11,241 bases of DNA from JBIOWF01 sp044868295. Lineage in GTDB: Bacteria > Actinomycetota > Actinomycetes > Streptosporangiales > Streptosporangiaceae. The position numbers and the translations under genes are program-made. Below are positions 4,902 to 11,241 of the stretch, piece by piece (position 1 is the first letter of the stretch; every line of letters starts with the position of its first letter). The notes under the pieces were generated by a model. The model saw only the letters and a list, made by a program, of their open reading frames with translations, ran no database searches and was not told the origin of the DNA. The stretch lies in assembly GCA_044868295.1 (NCBI GenBank), contig JBIOWF010000310.1, positions 1 to 11,241 on the forward strand. Direction: 5' to 3'.

Positions 4902-6389
4902 CTACACGGTCAGCAGTTCCACCGCCGCCTGGGCGTTGGCGCGCGCCGCGCCGTACGTCGCGATGTAGGCCGCGGCGTCGGGGCGCCAGATGGGCAGGCC
5001 CATCTCGATGACGACGGCGTCCGGGCGGGCGTCGAGCAGCTCCCCGAGCAGGGCCCGGCTTCGCGGGTACCGGTGCGCGTCCTTCACCACGATGATCAGC
5101 GACCGGTCGGCGGCCCGGTCGAGAAGCGCCGCCGGCCCGGCGTCATCCGGCTTGACCCGGACGATCTCGGCCTCCGGCAGCCACGGGGCGACCCCCCACG
5201 GCACGTCTCCGACCGCGATCGTCGGCGGGGTGTCCACCTCGATCACGAACGGGTCGACCAGCGGCGCCGCCGAACCGGACAGGGTGACCGCTCGGCGGGC
5301 GGCGTCCAGGCCGATGACGCTGCTCTCGGCGGCGTCCTCGCGGGGGGCGGCGAGCCACTCCCGGAGGCGGCCGACCCGTTCGGCGGCCTCCTCAAGACGG
5401 GCCATCGGCAACCGGCCGTCCTCGACCGCGGCCACGATTTCGGCGAGCAGACGCCGGATCTCGTCATGCGTGGGCAGCGGGCCCAGGCAGAGCAGGTCGG
5501 ATCCGGCCGCCAGGGACATCACGGCGCCGCCGCCGAGCCCCACGCTCTTGCTGATCGCGTGCATGTCGAGGGCGTCGGAGACCACCACGCCGTCGTAGCC
5601 CATCTCCTCGCGCAGCAGCGTGGTCAGGGCCGCGGGGGAGAGCGTCGCGGGAGCCGTACCGGTCAGGTGGGGAACCGCGACGTGCGCTGTCATGATCGAC
5701 TTGGCGCCGGCCTCGATGGCGGCACGGAAGGGGACCAGCTCGCGGTCCCGCAGCAGCTCCCGCGAAGCGTCGACGAGGGGGATCTCCAGGTGGGAGTCCT
5801 CCCGCGTGGCGCCGTGCCCGGGGAAGTGCTTGACGCAGGCGGCCACGCGGAGGGACTGCAACCCCTGGACGGCGGCGACCGTGTGGCGGGCCACCAACTC
5901 GGCGGACGAACCGAAGGAACGGGTGCCGATCACCGGGTTGTCGTCGGCGGTGTTGACGTCCGCGACCGGGCCCATGTCGAGGTTGATCCCGCACCGCGCG
6001 AGGTCGGAGCCGATCGACCGGTAAACGCGCTCGGTCAGCTCGACGTCGTTCACGGCCCCGAGAGCCGCGTTGCCCGGGTAGGGGCTGCCCGTGTGGTAGG
6101 CGAGCCGGGTGACGTCGCCGCCCTCCTCGTCCAGCGAGATGACGGGCCGCCCCGCGCCGTTGAGCTGCCGGGTGAGGTCGGCCAGCTGCTCGGCGCTCCG
6201 CACGTTGAATCCGAAGAGCGTGACGCCACCGAGCCCGCTCTCCAGTTCGTGCAGAAGCCAGTCGGGGGCGGTGGTGCCCTGGAAGGCGACGAGCAGTGTG
6301 CCGGCGGCGAGACGACGCAGCCCCCGATCGCCGGTGCTCACAGAGGCGATCTCAGAAGTGGGCGTGAGATCGCGGAAGACCTCAGACAT
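4902..6389 (-). CDS. nagZ: GH3 beta-N-acetylhexosaminidase (NagZ-like)
   Basis: This family removes non-reducing N-acetylglucosamine from muropeptides or chitooligosaccharides, forming a covalent intermediate. The 495-residue product has the GH3 (beta/alpha)8 domain at about 25-340. DEEGG at 87-91 and IGTRSFG at 154-160 are present. KHFPGHG (187-193) followed by D198-S-H200 gives the Asp-His acid/base loop specific to the NagZ-type branch. VVVSDALDM (268-276) carries nucleophile Asp272. Residues about 345-495 are a second domain as in two-domain Gram-positive NagZ. No signal peptide is visible, so it should act in the cytoplasm, fitting cell-wall recycling. AAGGAG (plus 6406-6401) lies 11 nt before the ATG. 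The upstream region contains an inverted repeat and the ROK-type palindrome, suggesting control by the ROK protein encoded next door. The symbol is by family, not proven activity. Confidence 0.9.
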   Translation of the reverse strand: MSEVFRDLTPTSEIASVSTGDRGLRRLAAGTLLVAFQGTTAPDWLLHELESGLGGVTLFGFNVRSAEQLADLTRQLNGAGRPVISLDEEGGDVTRLAYHTGSPYPGNAALGAVNDVELTERVYRSIGSDLARCGINLDMGPVADVNTADDNPVIGTRSFGSSAELVARHTVAAVQGLQSLRVAACVKHFPGHGATREDSHLEIPLVDASRELLRDRELVPFRAAIEAGAKSIMTAHVAVPHLTGTAPATLSPAALTTLLREEMGYDGVVVSDALDMHAISKSVGLGGGAVMSLAAGSDLLCLGPLPTHDEIRRLLAEIVAAVEDGRLPMARLEEAAERVGRLREWLAAPREDAAESSVIGLDAARRAVTLSGSAAPLVDPFVIEVDTPPTIAVGDVPWGVAPWLPEAEIVRVKPDDAGPAALLDRAADRSLIIVVKDAHRYPRSRALLGELLDARPDAVVIEMGLPIWRPDAAAYIATYGAARANAQAAVELLTV

Positions 6390-6453
6390 GGCTGTCTCGG
6401 CTCCTTAGCTGGGTGTTTCGAGGTACGGCTCGCACCCCTGTGGGCAAGGACCC

Positions 6454-6505
6454 GGCGCGTGCCGTACCGGGTGGGATTCATGGCAGGGCCGGTATGGCCC
6501 GCGCC
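6454..6505. repeat. 17-bp imperfect inverted repeat upstream of nagZ
   Basis: GGCGCGTGCCGTACCGG (6454-6470) and CCGGTATGGCCCGCGCC (6489-6505) are complementary at 15 of 17 positions, with 18 nt between. On a plus-strand RNA one of the two mismatches becomes a G-U pair. It lies 65-116 nt upstream of the nagZ ATG in the divergent intergenic region, so it may be an operator pair, a leader hairpin of the nagZ mRNA, or a terminator. I see no gene around it. Confidence 0.5.
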
Positions 6506-6592
6506 CTGGTGAGGCGCTGCAGCACGCGCCGGCCGGGGTTCTCCCTTCCGGGCTTCGCCACACGGGGTTGTGCTCGGGCGACTATGGCTAAA

Positions 6593-6620
6593 CTAACAAG
6601 AAACTTTCTTAAAAGAAACT
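6593..6620. promoter_or_regulatory. Candidate ROK operator 2, between nagZ and the dipeptidase gene
   Basis: AAGAAACTTTCTT (6598-6610) is a perfect palindrome centred on C6604. Two further symmetric pairs at the ends extend it to 6593-6615. The half AAGAAACT is repeated directly at 6613-6620, 15 nt downstream. The 13-mer differs at two bases from the site before the ROK gene (3599-3611). The surrounding 6583-6620 is an AT-rich island in GC-rich DNA, as expected for a divergent promoter, but clear -10/-35 pairs could not be fixed. Confidence 0.55.
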
Positions 6621-6893
6621 CCGGGTTGGTAGATCGTGACGACGAGGAGGCGGGCAGGTCTCTGTGGCCTGCCGATGAGCGAGCTGTCCAGCGAGGGGAC
6701 GTGGGTGGTGCTGTGCGGGAACCCCGAGCGGCAAGCCGATCGTCTTCCGCCCCCTGGGTGCGATGCCGGGCACGGCTATGTGGGTGTGGTGGGTTCAAGG
6801 CGTGTCGAAGAACCGGTAAGACTCGTGCGGCGGCGTGCGGAATTTCCGTCCTTCCAGATAGGGCGAGAGGGCAGCCGAGGTAGGTTGCTGCTC

Positions 6894-7556
6894 ATGCCTT
6901 TTCGTGATCCGACCGCCGACGTCGTCCTGATCTCGGACCCTCGCGTGACCTCGCTTCCGGTGGAGGAGTGCGGCGAGGCGTTGCGCGATGTCCGTGGCAG
7001 GCTCCGTGTCGACGATCGGCTGGCCGATGCGGCCGGTGCCTACGCTCACCTGCGGGAGGGGCTGCTGGCCCGGCTTGAGGAGGCGCAGCGGCGACTGCCG
7101 GACGGCTGCCACGTCGTCGTCGTCGAGGGCTACCGGCCACCCGAATTGCAGCGACGCTACTTCGAGGAATACAAGGAGCAAATCCGCATCACATTTCCGG
7201 AAATGTCGCCTGCGGAGCTCTATTCCGCCGCGAGCCGGTACGTCTCCCCGATCGAAGTCGCGCCCCACACGGCGGGAGCGGCAGTCGACCTCACGCTGTG
7301 CGACGACGACGGTGCCGAGCTGGACATGGGCACGGCGGTCAACGCCAACCCCGAGGAGAGCGACGGCGCCTGCTACACCGCCGCGCAGAACATCTCCGAC
7401 GAGGCCCGCCAGAACCGCAAGACGCTCGCCGCGGCGCTTGAGGCGGCCGGCCTGGTCAACTACCCGACCGAGTGGTGGCACTGGTCCTACGGCGACCGCT
7501 ACTGGGCGATGACCCGCCAGGCGTCCGCGGCGATCTACGGTCCTGTTGCCTTCTGA
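6894..7556 (+). CDS. VanX-like D-alanyl-D-alanine dipeptidase (peptidase M15D)
   Basis: M15D enzymes are zinc metallopeptidases that split D-Ala-D-Ala. In VanX this gives glycopeptide resistance, and in E. coli DdpX it allows use of the dipeptide. The 220-residue product has EGYRPPE with Arg81 (the equivalent of the VanX transition-state arginine). HTAGAAVD gives zinc ligands His125 and Asp132. EWWHWSYG gives catalytic Glu193 and zinc ligand His196. No signal peptide is seen, consistent with a cytoplasmic enzyme. ATG 6894 was chosen because homology begins nearby. GAGG at 6877-6880 is 13 nt away, so TTG 6885 is an alternative, and ATG 6675 would add 73 unconserved residues. No vanH or vanA is adjacent. 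With NagZ and the ROK gene next door, a role in peptidoglycan recycling is more likely than resistance. Confidence 0.88.
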   Translation: MPFRDPTADVVLISDPRVTSLPVEECGEALRDVRGRLRVDDRLADAAGAYAHLREGLLARLEEAQRRLPDGCHVVVVEGYRPPELQRRYFEEYKEQIRITFPEMSPAELYSAASRYVSPIEVAPHTAGAAVDLTLCDDDGAELDMGTAVNANPEESDGACYTAAQNISDEARQNRKTLAAALEAAGLVNYPTEWWHWSYGDRYWAMTRQASAAIYGPVAF

Positions 7557-7591
7557 CGCCGCGGGAAGCGCTCGCTGCCCGCTCGTCCGTC

Positions 7592-7612
7592 GGCAAGCCG
7601 GCCGGCGTTGCC
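7592..7612. terminator. Candidate terminator hairpin after the dipeptidase gene
   Basis: GGCAA-GCC and GGC-(G)-TTGCC form an 8-bp stem with one bulged G around a GGCC loop, 36 nt after the dipeptidase gene stop. There is no T-tract. It lies in the 176-nt convergent interval before the lhr stop, where a terminator is expected. Confidence 0.35.
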
Positions 7613-7676
7613 AGAGGGTGAGCCTGGCCGCTCGACGGTGTGCCGAGCAGGGCCAGTGGGCGCGCCTGCCGGCCGG

Positions 7677-7689
7677 GCCGACCTTCGGC
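7677..7689. terminator. Candidate terminator hairpin after lhr
   Basis: GCCGA-CCT-TCGGC is a 5-bp perfect stem with a 3-nt loop, 44 nt beyond the lhr stop on the minus strand. It is short and lacks a T-tract. It is reported because it sits in the convergent gap and nothing else explains that interval. Confidence 0.3.
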
Positions 7690-7732
7690 ATGCCGAGCTG
7701 CGCCAAGCGCTGACGTCGAGACGGCGGGGCGG

Positions 7733-10700
7733 TCAGCCGCGCAGGCGCAGGCCTCGGGGAGTGGGGTGGAAGCCTGCGGCTTCAAGCTCGGCGGCGAGGG
7801 GGGACTCCACGATCGACGTCCCGTCCGCCCGCTCGACGGTGAGCTTGCCAAGGGCACCTTCCCTGACGGCTGACGCCAGTGCGTCGACCGCGGGTCGCAA
7901 GTCCTCCTCAAGGCCGAATGACAGCAGAGTCTTGCCTCCACGCTCGACATAGAGCACGAGCCGCCCGTCCACCAGGACCACGAGCGCGCCTGCCTTCCGT
8001 CCGGGTTTGTGCGTGACGTCACCGCTTCGGTCTGGCCACGGAAGAGCACCGCCGTACGGGTTCGCAGGGTCGGCGGCGGCCAGCACCACTGTGCGGGGCG
8101 GGGTGCGAGCGGGCCGCGCCTCTCCCATCGTCCAGAGGGCACCGAGCGGAGCCGACCGGGCGTCTTCCACGGACAGCGGGAAGGACGCCGACCCGGGGCC
8201 GTCGAGTAGAGCCCCGTGGGCCGGTTCGGCGGGTGGAGCGGGCGTAGCAGCCGTGTCCGGGTCCGGCACTGCGGACGTGGTGCCTGTAGGCGCTGCGGTT
8301 GCTGTGGGGGGTGTGATGGCGCTGGGAGCCGTAACGGGGGTGCTGGGCAGGGTGGATGACATCGACCGCATACGGTCGACCGCTCCGGGGATGGCGAACT
8401 GGGCGCCGCCCAGGCCCTCGACGAAGTAGCCCCGCCTGCATCGGCCGCTCTCTTCGAAAACGCGCAGCACCTGGTAGACGGCGGAGAAGCCGCCGGGGAG
8501 CCGTTCTGCGGCGACTCCGCCCCGGGTAAGGACGCCGTGTCTTTCCAGAAGCACCTCGGCCTGGGCCTGCGCCCGCTGCGCGGCCTCGCCGGCCGGGGAG
8601 GGCAGCAGCCACCATCGGCCGCTGACCGTCGGGGGGCCGCTGCGCGTAGGCAGCACGGCACGGCGACGCCGGTTGGCCGCGGGCCGGTGGGCGGGACGCC
8701 CGGCCCCCAGCATGGCCCGCAGCGGGGCCAGAGTGTCACCGGTGACCTGACCCGACCAGACCAGATCCCACAGCGCCGCAGCGAGCGCCGAATCATCCGG
8801 CACGGCGCTTATCTGCGGCGCGCCGATCTGTCCGGACTCCTGCTGTGCGGACTCCTGCTGTGCGGATCCGGCGCGTGCCGACCCCTGCTGTGCGGACCCC
8901 GCCTGTGCCTTTGCGGATCCGGCCTGTGCCGGCCCCTGTTGTGCCGATACGGCTCGGGCGGCCCTGCTCTGTGCGGACCCCGCGTGTGCGGGTCCAGTCT
9001 GTGCCCCCGCGTGTGCGGATCTGGCCTGGGTAGACCCGGTGCCGCCGAGCGCCAGCGAAGTGATCCGGTTGGACAGCTCGCGGAAGAACAGCGCGCCGCC
9101 TCCGCCCAGGACGTCGAGCACCTGCTCGTGCAGCGGCGTCATCGTGATGTCGGACGGCTCCTGAAGCAGCAGGGGAGCGGTGTCGGCGAAATAGAGCGAC
9201 ACCCAGCCGTCGCCACCGGGCAGGGACCCCTGGCCGGACCAGATGACCTCACCGGAGGCGGTCAGCTCGTCGAGCAGAGCGGGCGAGTAACCGGGCACGC
9301 GGCCGGGCAGGACCAGCGTCTCCAGGGCGGAGGCGGGAACGGCCGCTCCCTGCAACCGCTCGATCGCGTTGACCAGGGCGTCCATCGCCCGCGCGGAACC
9401 GGATCTGGGATAATTTTCCGTGGCGGGCTCTGGCGAGTCTCCTGCCCGTCCTGCCAGGCCCGCGGTTTCCGGCTCCGGCCGGCCACTTGCGTCACGCGCG
9501 AAGCCTCGCCTGTCGTGCTCGGCCCCGGCGCGGTCGGCGCCCCGCGTCCGGCTCGGCGTGATGCCGTGCCACGCGGGCAGGAACGCGGCCAGGACCTCAG
9601 GTGGGACCGGTTCGACCTCTTTGCGGAGCCGGGCCAGCGACCTTCGGCGCAGCAGCCGCAGCACGCCCGCGTCACACCATTCCTCGCCCCGGCCGCCCGG
9701 CCGGAACCCACCCGAGACCACCCTTCCGGCCGTCGTGAGCCGGCGCAGCGCGTCGCCGACGACCGCGACGCCGAGGCCGAAGCGCGCGGCGGCCGTACCC
9801 GCGGAGAAGGGGCCGCGGGTGCGCGCGTGCCTGGCCACGAGATCGCCGATCGGATCCGGGGCGGCGGTGGACCGGCTGCCGCGGATGGTCGCGTCGGGCG
9901 CCTCCAGGAACTCCTGGGGAACACCCACGGGAAGCGGCGTGCCGAGCGCGTCACGGAGCCGCCAGGCGTCCTCGACCGCGGCCCACTGCTCGGCCCCGGC
10001 GACGCGCACCCGGATGGCCCTGCGGGCCCTCTCGAGATCCGTCAGCCACGCGGGATCGCCCTCGCGGATCGAGACGTCCTCGGCGAGCAGCGGGCCGTGC
10101 GAGTGCAGCAGGTCGGCGAGGTCCTCAGCGTCCCGGAGCGGGCGATCCAGCCGGGCCAGCTCCCGCTCGGTCTCCGCGATCACATCCGGGTCGAGGAGCT
10201 CGCGCAGATCGGCCTGGCCGAGCAGCTCCGCCAGCAGGTTCGTATCCAGGGCGAGCGCCTGCGCCCGCCGTTCGGCGAGCGGCGCGTCCCCCTCGTACAT
10301 GAACGCGCCGACGTAGTGGAACAGCAGCGACGCCGCGAAAGGCGACGCCTGACCGGTCTCGACCTCCACGACACGCACTCGCCGGGCCGAGATGTCCCGC
10401 ATGAGCTGCACCAACCCGGGCACGTCGAACACGTCCCGCAGGCACTCCCGCATGGTCTCCAGCACGACGGGGAAGCTCGCGTACTTGCTGGCGACGCCGA
10501 GCAGGTGGGCCGCGCGCTGGCGCTGCTGCCAGAGCGGGGTTCGCCTGCCGGGCGTGCGCCGGGGCAGCAGGAGTGATCGCCCGGCGCACTCCCGGAAGCG
10601 GGCCGAGAACAGGGCCGACCCGCCGAGCTCCTCGGTGACGATCTGCTCGATCTCGTCCGCGTCGAACGCGGCCAGGTCGCTGGGCGCCGCGTCCAGGGTG

Positions 10701-11241
10701 TCCGGGATGCGCAGGACGATGCCGTCATCCGAGTGGACGGCCTGCACGTCGACGCCGTACCGCTCGCGAAGACGCCGCCCGATGGCCAGCGACCACGGGG
10801 CGTGGACGCGCGCGCCGTACGGAGAATGGATCACCACCCGCCAGTCGCCCAGCTCGTCGTGGAAGCGTTCGACCAGCAGGGTCCTGTCATCCGGGACGTA
10901 TCCGGTCGCCTCGCGCTGTTCGTGCAGGTAGGCCAGCAGGTTGCCGATGGCGAAGTCGTCCAGCCCGGCCTCGCGCACACGATCGACAGCCGACCGGCCC
11001 GCCGCGGCTCTCGGCTTGCCGGTCCCGCTCGCGCCGCCGGTCTGGCTTCCTGCGCTGATGCCCCTCGCGCTGCCGGTCTGGCTTCCCGGGCCGGGCCCAC
11101 TGGCGCCGCTGGTCGCCCTCGCGCTGCCGGTCGCGCCGCTGGTTGCCCTCGTGCCGCCGGTGTGGCTTCCTGCGCCGGTCCCGGTCACACTGCCGGAGCC
11201 GGGCGCCGGAATTCCGGCGCCGGAAAGCTCGCGAAGGAACG
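7733..11241 (-). CDS. lhr: Lhr-family ATP-dependent helicase, C-terminal part (N-terminus outside the window)
   Basis: Lhr is a large superfamily-2 3'-to-5' single-stranded-DNA translocase and RNA:DNA helicase linked to DNA repair. About 1169 codons are present; full-length actinobacterial Lhr is roughly 1500 residues, so the two RecA-like motor domains lie beyond the right edge. The frame stays open through 11241 (reading FLRELSGAGIP there), so the GTG at 11188 is not the true start. Conserved core blocks between about 10990 and 10170 are NLLAYLHEQREATG, DDRTLLVERFHDELGDWRVV, LLLPRRTPGRRTPLWQQRQR and ETGQASPFAASLLFHYVGAF (Lhr/DEAD-associated domain). The C-terminal domain, known in E. coli and M. 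smegmatis to be tandem winged helices plus a beta-barrel, ends with NPYGGALPWP and HKPGRKAGALVVLVDGRLVL. Four long low-complexity linkers interrupt the domains: about 10988-11224, 9395-9565, 8822-9042 and 8215-8360. M. tuberculosis also pairs lhr with a Nei2 gene. Confidence 0.95.
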   Translation of the reverse strand, partial: FLRELSGAGIPAPGSGSVTGTGAGSHTGGTRATSGATGSARATSGASGPGPGSQTGSARGISAGSQTGGASGTGKPRAAAGRSAVDRVREAGLDDFAIGNLLAYLHEQREATGYVPDDRTLLVERFHDELGDWRVVIHSPYGARVHAPWSLAIGRRLRERYGVDVQAVHSDDGIVLRIPDTLDAAPSDLAAFDADEIEQIVTEELGGSALFSARFRECAGRSLLLPRRTPGRRTPLWQQRQRAAHLLGVASKYASFPVVLETMRECLRDVFDVPGLVQLMRDISARRVRVVEVETGQASPFAASLLFHYVGAFMYEGDAPLAERRAQALALDTNLLAELLGQADLRELLDPDVIAETERELARLDRPLRDAEDLADLLHSHGPLLAEDVSIREGDPAWLTDLERARRAIRVRVAGAEQWAAVEDAWRLRDALGTPLPVGVPQEFLEAPDATIRGSRSTAAPDPIGDLVARHARTRGPFSAGTAAARFGLGVAVVGDALRRLTTAGRVVSGGFRPGGRGEEWCDAGVLRLLRRRSLARLRKEVEPVPPEVLAAFLPAWHGITPSRTRGADRAGAEHDRRGFARDASGRPEPETAGLAGRAGDSPEPATENYPRSGSARAMDALVNAIERLQGAAVPASALETLVLPGRVPGYSPALLDELTASGEVIWSGQGSLPGGDGWVSLYFADTAPLLLQEPSDITMTPLHEQVLDVLGGGGALFFRELSNRITSLALGGTGSTQARSAHAGAQTGPAHAGSAQSRAARAVSAQQGPAQAGSAKAQAGSAQQGSARAGSAQQESAQQESGQIGAPQISAVPDDSALAAALWDLVWSGQVTGDTLAPLRAMLGAGRPAHRPAANRRRRAVLPTRSGPPTVSGRWWLLPSPAGEAAQRAQAQAEVLLERHGVLTRGGVAAERLPGGFSAVYQVLRVFEESGRCRRGYFVEGLGGAQFAIPGAVDRMRSMSSTLPSTPVTAPSAITPPTATAAPTGTTSAVPDPDTAATPAPPAEPAHGALLDGPGSASFPLSVEDARSAPLGALWTMGEARPARTPPRTVVLAAADPANPYGGALPWPDRSGDVTHKPGRKAGALVVLVDGRLVLYVERGGKTLLSFGLEEDLRPAVDALASAVREGALGKLTVERADGTSIVESPLAAELEAAGFHPTPRGLRLRG
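8822..9042 (-). repeat. Degenerate SAQQ/AGSA-type repeat in lhr
   Basis: This stretch encodes about 73 residues almost wholly of Ala, Gln, Gly, Ser and Arg, with a loose five-residue period (SAQQG, SARAG, SAQQE, SAQQE). The unit GGACTCCTGCTGTGC is repeated perfectly in tandem at 8834-8848 and 8849-8863. Related 15-nt units follow rightward with substitutions. It is in frame and separates two conserved blocks of the Lhr C-terminal domain, so it looks like an expanded flexible linker. Confidence 0.8.
10988..11200 (-). repeat. Gly/Ser/Thr/Ala-rich linker in lhr with repeated GSQTG units
   Basis: About 70 residues of low complexity (GSHTGG, RATSGA twice, GSQTGSA, GSQTGGA) stand between FLRELSG and the conserved VDRVREAGLDDFAIGNLL. 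The DNA has related copies of CCGGTCTGGCTTCC around 11038 and 11072, and a variant near 11157. Other Lhr proteins, as I know them, have only a short linker here. Confidence 0.7.
11202..11221. repeat. Perfect 20-bp palindrome within lhr
   Basis: GGCGCCGGAATTCCGGCGCC reads identically on both strands, with its centre between 11211 and 11212. It encodes GAGIPAP in the Lhr linker. Its function, if any, is unknown. Confidence 0.8.

Larger units (their letters stand above)
6390..6893. other. 504-nt divergent intergenic region
   Basis: Apart from the nagZ ribosome-binding site (6401-6406), the inverted repeat at 6454-6505 and the palindrome at 6593-6620, the interval holds a small hairpin (GGCAGG 6653-6658 with CCTGCC 6668-6673). 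There are open frames with no recognisable protein. One frame runs in phase into the dipeptidase gene from about 6636 (possible ATG 6675). Its composition looks non-coding (no conserved fold, arginine/glycine-rich), and I did not annotate it as a gene. No tRNA or other RNA gene was recognised. Confidence 0.5.

Noticed and set aside
5073..6512. Long plus-strand open frame opposite nagZ
   Set aside because: It is a mirror of the GH3 gene in GC-rich DNA. The product is Arg/Gly/Asp-rich without recognisable domains, while the minus strand has all the catalytic motifs.
6780..6800. GGTTCAA T-loop-like sequence suggesting a tRNA
   Set aside because: No acceptor stem, anticodon arm or D-arm could be folded around it.
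8822..9042. CRISPR-like array
   Set aside because: The units are 15 nt, contiguous, degenerate and in frame with Lhr. There are no spacers and no cas genes.
9405..9422. AT-rich GATAATTTTCC within lhr as an internal promoter
   Set aside because: A -10-like hexamer is present on the plus strand, but there is no supporting -35 and no plus-strand gene downstream.
8537..10576. 679-residue plus-strand open frame opposite lhr
   Set aside because: It is a shadow of the lhr coding strand. The cysteine/leucine-rich part is just the antisense of the 15-nt repeats.

Overview
The window is very GC-rich, with tightly packed genes, overlapping start/stop codons and high third-position GC. Its gene content (rimO-pgsA-cinA-clgR, a Nei2-type glycosylase, a full-length-type Lhr helicase) is that of an actinomycete. 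The long Lhr linkers and the ROK/GH3/M15 set suggest a Streptosporangiales-like or Streptomyces-like genus, but I cannot name the species.

Layout. (a) 1-2183, plus strand: the end of a rearranged rimO, then pgsA, cinA (PncC-type) and clgR. The first three are translationally coupled. clgR follows after a 253-nt leader with a candidate ECF-sigma promoter, a candidate ClgR operator and a strong hairpin. (b) 2180-3445, minus strand: an Rrf2-family regulator followed closely by a Nei2-type DNA glycosylase, whose stop codon overlaps that of clgR. The Rrf2 promoter looks leaderless, with an inverted repeat over its -35 region. (c) 3656-4849, plus strand: a ROK-family repressor, convergent with (d) 4902-6389, minus strand: a GH3 NagZ-like beta-N-acetylhexosaminidase. 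(e) 6390-6893: a 504-nt divergent intergenic region with an operator-like palindrome and a long inverted repeat. (f) 6894-7556, plus strand: a VanX-like (M15D) D-Ala-D-Ala dipeptidase. (g) 7733 to the window end, minus strand: the C-terminal two thirds or more of Lhr, with unusually expanded low-complexity linkers.

How the genes fit together. pgsA makes phosphatidylglycerolphosphate, cinA deamidates NMN, and clgR controls Clp/Lon proteolysis. nei2 and lhr are DNA-repair genes that are neighbours in Mycobacterium tuberculosis. Between them lie a ROK repressor, a cytoplasmic NagZ and a VanX-like dipeptidase. These share a near-identical 13-bp palindrome (11 of 13 bases), once before the ROK gene and once between nagZ and the dipeptidase gene. 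The simplest reading is a small ROK-controlled peptidoglycan-recycling unit. This is the best candidate for an under-described system here.

The most striking sequence anomaly is at the left edge. A 98-nt piece of rimO is inverted and most of the following rimO coding sequence is missing, which is either a real gene-breaking rearrangement or an assembly/amplification chimera. The rest is largely ordinary actinobacterial housekeeping.
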